Shown piece after piece: positions 7,673 to 12,274 of a stretch of 12,274 nt of DNA (position 1 is its first letter; each line of letters begins with the position of its first letter). The DNA comes from Crenothrix polyspora. GTDB lineage: Bacteria; Pseudomonadota; Gammaproteobacteria; Methylococcales; Methylomonadaceae. Made by a program: the position numbers and the translations under genes. The stretch covers positions 1 through 12,274 of the forward strand of contig CAMDOP010000073.1 of assembly GCA_945903675.1 (NCBI GenBank). Direction: 5' to 3'. The notes below the pieces were generated by a model. The model had not been told where the DNA came from. It worked only from the letters and a program-made list of their open reading frames with translations, and did not search any database.

Positions 7673-7899
7673 CTAGCCCCCCGCTATGTGTTCTGCATAA
7701 ATGGCGTTCTCGCAATGCAAACTTAGAGCACTGTATTTTGCCCTCTGTGCGCTTTTTAGCCGCTTGGCATCTAGGTACTGAAGCGCCGTGTCTAGGGTGA
7801 GGTATAGTCTCTGTGAAGCCAGCCCCTTAGTTTATTAATCTTGCCAAATACTGGGACCTCTCTAACAATGAAAGGCCTGGCTTTATCTTTAGTAGTCAT
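7673..7899 (-). pseudogene. Probable small gene split by a -1 frameshift
   Basis: Two abutting minus-strand frames together read like one protein. The first, from the ATG at 7899, gives 35 residues (opening MTTKDKARPFIVREVPVFG and ending HRDYTSP) and stops at a TAG at 7792-7794. At that stop the -1 frame takes over through the CCCTAG, reading LDTALQYLDAKRLKSAQRAK and on to a TAG at 7673-7675. The second part has no ATG, GTG or TTG near its beginning and has a helix-like, soluble composition. Joined, they make a protein of about 75 residues. The simplest reading is loss of one C from a C-run, either true decay or a sequencing error; programmed -1 slippage at CCC-TAG is less likely. No Shine-Dalgarno precedes the ATG. 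A good promoter lies about 75 bp upstream (7973-7999). I recognise no family. Confidence 0.4.
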
Positions 7900-7941
7900 A
7901 GTAATTCAAAATAGGGGTGCGTTGGCGAAAGCCCTTTGTTT

Positions 7942-7956
7942 GGATAACACATATCC
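7942..7956. promoter_or_regulatory. 15-bp inverted repeat just downstream of a promoter, operator-like
   Basis: GGATA (7942-7946) and TATCC (7952-7956) form a palindrome with a 5-base centre, placed about 10-25 bp after the expected transcription start of the promoter at 7973-7999. The position suits a repressor operator. Inferred from spacing only. Confidence 0.3.
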
Positions 7957-7972
7957 TAATGATTTATAAGAC

Positions 7973-7999
7973 ATTATAACACAATAAAAAGACTGACAA
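7973..7999 (-). promoter_or_regulatory. Likely sigma70-type promoter with extended -10
   Basis: Reading leftward, TTGTCA (7994-7999) precedes a perfect TATAAT (7973-7978) by 15 bp, and the -10 box is extended by TG one base upstream (TGTTATAAT). The short spacer is compensated by the extended -10. It points toward the frameshifted small gene (7673-7899) and possibly the gene at 7122-7499. The rest of 7500-8072 holds only the hairpins listed and no other convincing gene. Confidence 0.55.
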
Positions 8000-8072
8000 G
8001 AAAGTCTATTAAGCAAAAAAGTATGCGTATACAGGTGTGATAAGAGTTGACTTATGCCGTAGTTGTCAGCAC

Positions 8073-8477
8073 TTAAACATCTAACAGTGTTATCAAGGGG
8101 TTTTTACCATTCCCTGAATCTACGCAAATCAGATTGGCAGCCTTAAGCTCTGCTAATGCCCTATATTTTGCATTCCTGTTGATATTAAAAACATCTAACT
8201 CCTTTTGAGTTAATTTAACCTGACGGTTACTCTTCATACCGGCTAAGTACCATATAATTATGGCCACATGAAATGCTTTCCCTGACAACTGCATTGCTTT
8301 ATTTAACCAAGCCATAGGAATAGGTCCTTTTAAAAATCTATCTCCTGTTTTATGTTTAGGAAGATTACTTACTGTATCAGACTTGGTAGTATTAATTTTA
8401 ATAGCATTATGCTCACTAGATACCACCTTACTAGAAGGTAAGGCTAAGTTAGCGTAGTTGTGTATAGAGGTATCCAT
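8073..8477 (-). CDS. Winged-helix-like DNA-binding protein of integrative elements
   Basis: From the ATG at 8477 the product has 134 residues. The N-terminal 45 look disordered. Then come FLKGPIPMAWLNKA (48-61), GKAFHVAIIIWYLAG and a helix-turn-helix-like block (about 86-117: VKLTQKELDVFNINRNAKYRALAELKAANLI), ending in a short beta wing. This matches small putative regulators I know from proteobacterial mobile elements next to replication genes. The frame also opens with a GTG at 8528 (151 residues), but that start lies inside the repeat cluster 8522-8581 and adds an odd hydrophobic leader. Neither start has a clear Shine-Dalgarno. The operator-like cluster directly upstream suggests that this protein, or another element-encoded regulator, controls the gene. 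Confidence 0.65.
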   Translation of the reverse strand: MDTSIHNYANLALPSSKVVSSEHNAIKINTTKSDTVSNLPKHKTGDRFLKGPIPMAWLNKAMQLSGKAFHVAIIIWYLAGMKSNRQVKLTQKELDVFNINRNAKYRALAELKAANLICVDSGNGKNPLITLLDV

Positions 8478-8521
8478 ATATAAATAAATTAGAATATTAA
8501 TAAGATATAAGAGGGGACGTC

Positions 8522-8581
8522 TGTTCACCCATGAACAGGTTTTGCTTCATGGGTGAACAGGTACCTGTTCAAATATGAACA
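8522..8581. promoter_or_regulatory. Cluster of five TGTTCA/TGAACA half-sites (operator array)
   Basis: Within 60 bp there are three overlapping or adjacent palindromes. TGTTCA-CCCA-TGAACA is at 8522-8537, a perfect 18-bp palindrome TGAACAGGTACCTGTTCA at 8554-8571, and TGTTCA-AATA-TGAACA at 8566-8581. A separate perfect 12-bp inverted repeat, TTCACCCATGAA (8524-8535) with TTCATGGGTGAA (8546-8557), spans the first two. Half-sites start at 8522, 8532, 8554, 8566 and 8576; steps of 10, 22, 12 and 10 bp put them roughly on one helix face. This is the look of a phage-type repressor operator with cooperative sites. It covers the end of the polymerase gene and the region upstream of the winged-helix gene. 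Iterons for replication initiation are an alternative. Confidence 0.7.
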
Positions 8582-10305
8582 GCCTCGGTGGATTCCCTGT
8601 TGAGAATACTGGTAATGGTTGCCCACATCTTAGCGCCACGCTCATCCGCATAGCGGTCTGGATAACGAATCACATCAGCATCTGAATTAAGCCTAAACCC
8701 ATCCAAAACAATAGAACTAGCATCCGACATAAGCTGTTTAGTCTGTTCTATAACTGCGTCCAATTGATCTAATGGTGCCTCAATTAGGATGGCATCGTGC
8801 ACTGGCGCACAGACTGTTATACCGGCTTCCGTCACCATACAACAAGCCAATCGCAGCATCTCTGCACCATTACCCTGCATAGGAAAGTTACGCATGAAGC
8901 GAGGATTAGGATCGCACCCTGCTTGAACGGTCCAGCCAAATACAGTCCAAAGCTTATTGTGTAGCATTGCATAATCAACAGCGGCATCTGACCATTTCCA
9001 AAAAACACGATATGTCTCTTGATGAAGTTTTAATAACCTATTGGCTTGGATAACAGGTTGGCCAATACGGAGAGCCAATGATTCAGCACCCATCCCGTAT
9101 TGAACGGCTAATACGCAGGCCTTAAACTGTTCTCGTTCCGCTTTATGGCTCTTTTTTGTAGCTCCCGCTGGCACAGCGCCTGCTTGTATTGCGAAAGCCA
9201 AATAGGGGTCGCCAGAGAGATAAGCCTCCATCATCAAGGAGTCTTCAGACAACGCCGCAGCTATTCCAAATTCTTGCTGGCTCCAATCAATATAGGCAAT
9301 CCCATAGCCTTTACGCGGCTTAATAAGTCCTCGCAACCAAACGGCTGTCCCGAATACAAATCGGGCATTACTGGGCTGATTTCGCCCTGTCCGCGCACGG
9401 AACGCAGAGAGTAAACACCTATTTCTACCGTCGGGTCCGACAGCTAATTCTGATAGCCGCATTTGCGATAGAGTAACTCGCAATTCTCTTAGCGAGGCAA
9501 GGATGGGATAACTTTGAGCCATTGCTTTAAAGGTGGCATCTTTTAAATCTAAAGCCCCACTGGGCAACTGCGGCCAAGGAATATTATTAGAAACTAACCA
9601 ATCAGCAAATCTGGCAGTTTTAAAGGAGCGTCCTTCATAGACCCCAAAGTCTTGATCAATTTCACCAATTAGTGTGTCTTGAAGCGCAGACCATGCCCCC
9701 CGTAACTGTTCCAACATCGGTACATCTATTGGTATACCACTATGCTCTATTTGGGCAGCCGCTTTCATATAGCGACCACGTAATAAGGCCCGAGGTAAAT
9801 CAATATAGGGCAACATCATTGGTAATAAATTCGCCAGGGCAGTAACGTCAGTTTCGCAGTAGTCCAATAAAGCTACAACCTCGGCCTCAGAATAGTCACC
9901 CCCGCGTATGGCAAGGTCACGCATATATGTTTTCTCAGCACTTTCTATTGAGCCCAAACCAAAATAGGTCAGAGCGCCTAACAGACCGCTGCCAAAAGTT
10001 GGCTTTAAGCCATTAGTTAGGTTCCTAAATTCACAAAAAATATCCAACACATGAACAGGGCATGGCCAGCCCAAGGCCAAATGACAGCCCATCTCAGCGC
10101 TGGCATAGTAAGCCACAAATAAAGCCTCCTCATCAATACTATAAGGAGGGCTAGAAAGCCCTTGAAGCTCATCGACCCACATTTTAATAACTTTTCCTGA
10201 ATGAAGCTCTTTGGCCACCAAACAGCGAACTTGAGGAACAGCGCCCGAAGGCGCTGAAAATTCAAAGTCAACAAACCAAACTTCTCTGAACTGTTCCACA
10301 TCCAT
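8569..10305 (-). CDS. Stand-alone family A DNA polymerase with 3'-5' exonuclease domain
   Basis: This 578-residue protein has a DEDD-type exonuclease followed by a PolI-type polymerase and lacks the 5'-3' nuclease of cellular PolA. Exonuclease: D13 and E15 (FVDFEF), a DIF/FRNL region near 88-96 and Y149...D153 (YCETD). Polymerase: motif A IDWSQQE with Asp340; motif B region R391, K395 and Y403-G404; RNFPMQGNGAE (472-482); motif C VHDA with His503 and Asp504. Ala505 replaces the Glu that usually follows Asp in motif C; both catalytic Asp residues remain. Such polymerases occur on phages and integrative elements and probably copy the element. It starts 3 bp after the preceding gene's stop codon with only a weak ribosome binding site, so translation is probably coupled. 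Its 3' end runs into the operator cluster. Confidence 0.9.
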   Translation of the reverse strand: MDVEQFREVWFVDFEFSAPSGAVPQVRCLVAKELHSGKVIKMWVDELQGLSSPPYSIDEEALFVAYYASAEMGCHLALGWPCPVHVLDIFCEFRNLTNGLKPTFGSGLLGALTYFGLGSIESAEKTYMRDLAIRGGDYSEAEVVALLDYCETDVTALANLLPMMLPYIDLPRALLRGRYMKAAAQIEHSGIPIDVPMLEQLRGAWSALQDTLIGEIDQDFGVYEGRSFKTARFADWLVSNNIPWPQLPSGALDLKDATFKAMAQSYPILASLRELRVTLSQMRLSELAVGPDGRNRCLLSAFRARTGRNQPSNARFVFGTAVWLRGLIKPRKGYGIAYIDWSQQEFGIAAALSEDSLMMEAYLSGDPYLAFAIQAGAVPAGATKKSHKAEREQFKACVLAVQYGMGAESLALRIGQPVIQANRLLKLHQETYRVFWKWSDAAVDYAMLHNKLWTVFGWTVQAGCDPNPRFMRNFPMQGNGAEMLRLACCMVTEAGITVCAPVHDAILIEAPLDQLDAVIEQTKQLMSDASSIVLDGFRLNSDADVIRYPDRYADERGAKMWATITSILNRESTEAVHI

Positions 10306-10308
10306 GAC

Positions 10309-10899
10309 TCAGACTTCGCCGCGTAAGCGTTGTAGAGCAGGATGATTTAAGTCAGTAATGAACCGACCCTTAAAAGCCACCTCCAAAATTTTCATAAAAT
10401 CAATGTCAGGCCACTCTGGTTCAGATAACAAGCCAGATGCTTGGCTAACTTCGTAGGCACCTAGACTCATATTAGACGAGACTTTTACCCAATCTTTTTG
10501 AGCCAACTTTGCTGCATCTAAAGCTGAAGCGTTCCACTCATCATGGCGGCCATCATCATTAGGCATCCGCACTGGCCAGAGAAACAAAACCTTTTGGCGA
10601 TTAATGGCCGTAAACAGCACTTTTGGGACCAGTTCGCCGATTAGTTCTTGCCACAAGTTTTGCGAAACAAGATAAGTCTCTCGCTCCTCTTTAAGTTCCA
10701 ATACCATCGTTTCTAAGCGAAAAGCTGGATCAGTATGTACGCGGACAAAATCTTGCTTATTTGGTTTTTTAACAGGGATAGTAGTTGTTAATCGTTTAAC
10801 ACCAGATGCCCCCATAAAATTTTGAGATAAACGCAAGGATGCTGGGTCGAATTTACTTGCTACAACTTTTTTATTATCTTCTGAACCAATAGTAATCAT
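10309..10899 (-). CDS. Conserved hypothetical protein of the element's polymerase operon
   Basis: The 196-residue product belongs, by my recollection, to an uncharacterised family found just upstream of stand-alone DNA polymerase genes in proteobacterial integrative elements. Telling stretches are FVRVHTDPAFRLE, KEERETYLVSQNLW, LFTAINRQKVLFLWPVR, NMSLGAYEV, PEWPDIDF and the basic tail HPALQRLRGEV. No catalytic motif, signal peptide or membrane segment is visible, so it is a soluble cytoplasmic protein. GGAGGTG sits 4 nt before the ATG, and the start overlaps the alpA stop by 4 bp. The polymerase follows after 3 bp. The tight linkage suggests a role with the polymerase in element replication or its control, which is inference. 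Confidence 0.72.
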   Translation of the reverse strand: MITIGSEDNKKVVASKFDPASLRLSQNFMGASGVKRLTTTIPVKKPNKQDFVRVHTDPAFRLETMVLELKEERETYLVSQNLWQELIGELVPKVLFTAINRQKVLFLWPVRMPNDDGRHDEWNASALDAAKLAQKDWVKVSSNMSLGAYEVSQASGLLSEPEWPDIDFMKILEVAFKGRFITDLNHPALQRLRGEV

Positions 10900-11174
10900 T
10901 TAACACCTCCAAGCACTTGGGCTAAAGAATTTACGTCTTCAGCTCTCAGCACTTCAAGAGCAATAACAAGCTGTTTAATTTCTTGATCCGATTTGCTAGC
11001 AATGCGCGCTTGATTGATTGCCTGCACCTCATTAGCTGGCCATGCTACTCGCTCACCGCCAATAGAAACAGGCTTAGGGAATAAGCCTTTTTGAATATCT
11101 CTATAAAGAGTTGATCTTGATTTACCAATAAGCCCTGAGACTAAGGGCCTGCGTAATAATGTGTTTATAGCCAT
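10896..11174 (-). CDS. alpA: AlpA-family transcriptional regulator or excisionase-like protein
   Basis: AlpA/MerR-like small DNA-binding proteins switch on integrase or excision genes of prophages and integrative elements. The 92-residue product has the characteristic pattern: SRSTLYRDIQKGLFPKP (helix-turn-helix, about 19-35), then VSIGGERVAWPANEVQAI (36-53). The C-terminal 40 residues are helical. An upstream in-frame ATG at 11180 exists, but AAAGGA lies directly against it and 6 nt before the ATG at 11174, so I choose the latter. It is the first gene of a tight operon with the 196-residue gene and the polymerase. The 170-bp region upstream holds direct and inverted repeats that could be its targets. 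Confidence 0.85.
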   Translation of the reverse strand: MAINTLLRRPLVSGLIGKSRSTLYRDIQKGLFPKPVSIGGERVAWPANEVQAINQARIASKSDQEIKQLVIALEVLRAEDVNSLAQVLGGVK

Positions 11175-11198
11175 CTTCATTCCTTTAGAAAGGTATAT

Positions 11199-11220
11199 GC
11201 TTAAGCGGGATTGCTTAAGC
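11199..11220. promoter_or_regulatory. Paired GCTTAAGC palindromes upstream of alpA
   Basis: GCTTAAGC, itself a perfect 8-bp palindrome, occurs at 11199-11206 and again at 11213-11220 with GGGATT between, 14 bp apart start to start. It can form one hairpin or act as two binding sites. It lies 25 bp upstream of the alpA start, in its untranslated leader or promoter. Confidence 0.5.
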
Positions 11221-11254
11221 CTACAGATGGAGTTTGAATGACTTATTTATGCGA

Positions 11255-11353
11255 AAATAGGTGAAAGGATTGTAGGTATTAATGAAGTAAATAGGTGTAG
11301 GTATTAACCTAAAGCGCCGTCATTACTGGGATTAAATGGCTATAGGTATATTA
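11255..11353. repeat. Direct repeats TGTAGGTATTAA in the region upstream of alpA
   Basis: TGTAGGTATTAA is present at 11271-11282 and 11296-11307 (25 bp apart), with a degraded third copy (TATAGGTATATTA) at 11341-11353. AAATAGGTG also occurs twice, just before each full copy. Repeats of this kind next to an alpA-type gene may be excisionase/regulator sites, or iterons. I see no clear promoter boxes. Confidence 0.45.
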
Positions 11354-11899
11354 TCAATAGTTCCCTTTTGCTGCCCATTCAGGCCTAATTATGGTTGCTC
11401 CTTGACGAGCACTTATCTCTGAAAATCCTTTATTAATAAGCCACTCAACTACAATAGCGTTTTTTGTGTGCGTGTCTTTTTCGCTCGGGTCAGCATTACC
11501 CCAAAATCGTCTACTAGCATCGTTAAGAATTGCTAGCAGACAAGAGGGAGCATTTTTGGAAGTGCCGATCATTTCAACGTCATCAATAACTTTGATATCC
11601 ATTGGCCTTGATGTATCTATCCGAAAATAAAATTCATCAGGGGTATTGCCGTCAACACTGAGCATTTGTCTTATTAAATGACTATCTAGGTGCGTTAGAC
11701 TTGGTAAAAGTGTATGAATGCCTTCTAGGCTTCCTAAGTGTATATATGTAATTTCTTCATTATGTGGCAAAACAAAAACACCCCTGCATTCTACTAAATG
11801 AACAAGAGGGGGCATATCAGACGGGTTTTTAAAACTGGGCTCTTCAAAATCATTTATAAAAGCCCACTGCCCATAACCTTTGAAAAATACTTCTACCAC
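11354..11899 (-). CDS. Conserved hypothetical protein next to integrase
   Basis: I do not recognise a named domain. The frame begins with GTG at 11899, supported by GAGG 7 nt upstream. The product has 181 residues, is soluble and acidic in its first two thirds (for example DFEEPSF and VDGNTPDEFYFRIDTSRP) and has no signal peptide. The last 36 residues, starting KNAIVVEWLINKGF and ending RPEWAAKGNY, form a short helical module. By recollection, similar modules end proteins coded beside integrases of proteobacterial elements. It sits between integrase and alpA, facing the same way. A role in element control, or as a cargo gene, cannot be decided. Confidence 0.6.
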   Translation of the reverse strand: MVEVFFKGYGQWAFINDFEEPSFKNPSDMPPLVHLVECRGVFVLPHNEEITYIHLGSLEGIHTLLPSLTHLDSHLIRQMLSVDGNTPDEFYFRIDTSRPMDIKVIDDVEMIGTSKNAPSCLLAILNDASRRFWGNADPSEKDTHTKNAIVVEWLINKGFSEISARQGATIIRPEWAAKGNY

Positions 11900-11904
11900 A
11901 CCAA

Positions 11905-12000
11905 CACCTCATCCAAAGTGAAAACCATCCTGAAAGGGAATAACCCGAAACTAGGGGATGAATCCAGTTTGTCAGCCGCTAAGCCTATCGGGTTGAGGTG
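11905..12000. repeat. Nested inverted repeats between integrase and the next gene
   Basis: AACCCGA (11942-11948) pairs with TCGGGTT (11988-11994), and inside it TAGG (11952-11955) pairs with CCTA (11984-11987), giving an 11-bp stem with a 3-base bulge. A smaller palindrome GGAT-GA-ATCC lies at 11956-11965. Outer arms CACCTCA (11905-11911) and TGAGGTG (11994-12000) also match, but the first doubles as the ribosome binding site of the gene starting at 11899. Candidates are an integrase terminator, a recombination site or a structured RNA. Confidence 0.4.
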
Positions 12001-12001
12001 A

Positions 12002-12274
12002 TTATACTGCTTTCCTAAAAGTAGCCTGTATTACTGTTTGCTCCGTCATTATCGAGTCGAGAAAATCAGCCCAATCCTGCATCATATTTAGCCTTATTTC
12101 TTCATATTGAGCGTGTGAGTAATTGCCAGCTATACCAACCATTTTATGACTTAAGGCGCTTTCTACTGCATCATGATTGTGACCTCTATTTCTTAGGTTA
12201 GTTGATGCCGTATGCCTGTGGTCGTGCATGCGATAATCTGTAATATTGCTAGATATTAGCGCGGCCTCATGAGC
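12002..12274 (-). CDS. int: Tyrosine integrase, C-terminal part (cut by the window edge)
   Basis: Tyrosine recombinases integrate and excise mobile DNA at att sites through a covalent DNA-tyrosine intermediate. The 90 visible residues are the end of the catalytic domain. The frame stays open to the right edge, so the protein is cut by the window rather than beginning at its first ATG (12229). Catalytic residues seen: H-x-x-R in MHDHRHTAST (His17, Arg20 of the visible part), the second His in ALSHK (His43), and the nucleophile Tyr52 in GNYSHAQY. The following LNMMQDWADFLD resembles the end of P4-like integrases. It supports reading 7.1-12.3 kb as an integrative element. Confidence 0.88.
   Translation of the reverse strand, partial: AHEAALISSNITDYRMHDHRHTASTNLRNRGHNHDAVESALSHKMVGIAGNYSHAQYEEIRLNMMQDWADFLDSIMTEQTVIQATFRKAV

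Noticed and set aside
9145..9414. Plus-strand 89-codon frame inside the polymerase gene
   Set aside because: It lies opposite the conserved polymerase motif region; no start signal or recognisable product.
12002..12229. Integrase fragment as a short complete gene starting at 12229
   Set aside because: The frame has no stop between 12229 and the window edge, and the visible part begins in the middle of the catalytic domain, so it is the end of a longer gene.
1..12274. CRISPR array, tRNA or rRNA genes, insertion-sequence transposase
   Set aside because: Read on both strands: no regularly spaced repeat of about 28 bases, no tRNA-like cloverleaf and no transposase motifs were seen, though I could not run a dedicated search.

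Overview
The window looks like chromosomal or island DNA of a low-to-moderate GC gammaproteobacterium. This is inferred from the A+T-rich base composition, the lipoprotein signal sequences and the style of the type I-E Cas proteins; the species cannot be told from the sequence. Every gene I can support lies on the minus strand, so the window reads right to left, from an integrase at the right edge to a CRISPR-Cas operon at the left edge.

Right part (about 7.1-12.27 kb): a typical integrative-element backbone. It holds the C-terminal end of a tyrosine integrase cut by the window edge, a conserved hypothetical gene, an AlpA-like regulator, a conserved hypothetical gene, a stand-alone family A DNA polymerase with a 3'-5' exonuclease domain, a winged-helix-like protein, a probably frameshifted small gene, and a small Cys/His-rich protein. 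alpA, the 196-residue gene and the polymerase form a tight operon (4-bp overlap, then a 3-bp gap). A cluster of TGTTCA/TGAACA half-sites sits between the polymerase and the winged-helix gene. Two further repeat-rich non-coding segments lie upstream of alpA and between integrase and its neighbour.

Middle part (5.4-7.0 kb): three consecutive small lipoprotein genes in one leftward operon with a recognisable sigma70-type promoter. The functions are unknown.

Left part (0.08-5.3 kb): the front half of a type I-E CRISPR-Cas operon in the order cas3, cas8e (cse1), cas11 (cse2), cas6e. The last three overlap by 4 bp at each junction. The order is atypical: in the classic operon cas7e and cas5e lie between cas11 and cas6e. 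Here neither is present between them, and cas7e, cas5e, cas1, cas2 and any CRISPR array are not in the window. They could lie beyond the left edge or be absent.

Taken together, the window suggests a type I-E system linked to, and possibly carried by, an integrative element that encodes its own DNA polymerase. No wholly new system can be demonstrated. The best leads are the atypical cas order, the multi-site operator cluster, the small gene split by an apparent -1 frameshift, and the uncharacterised AlpA/hypothetical/PolA module.
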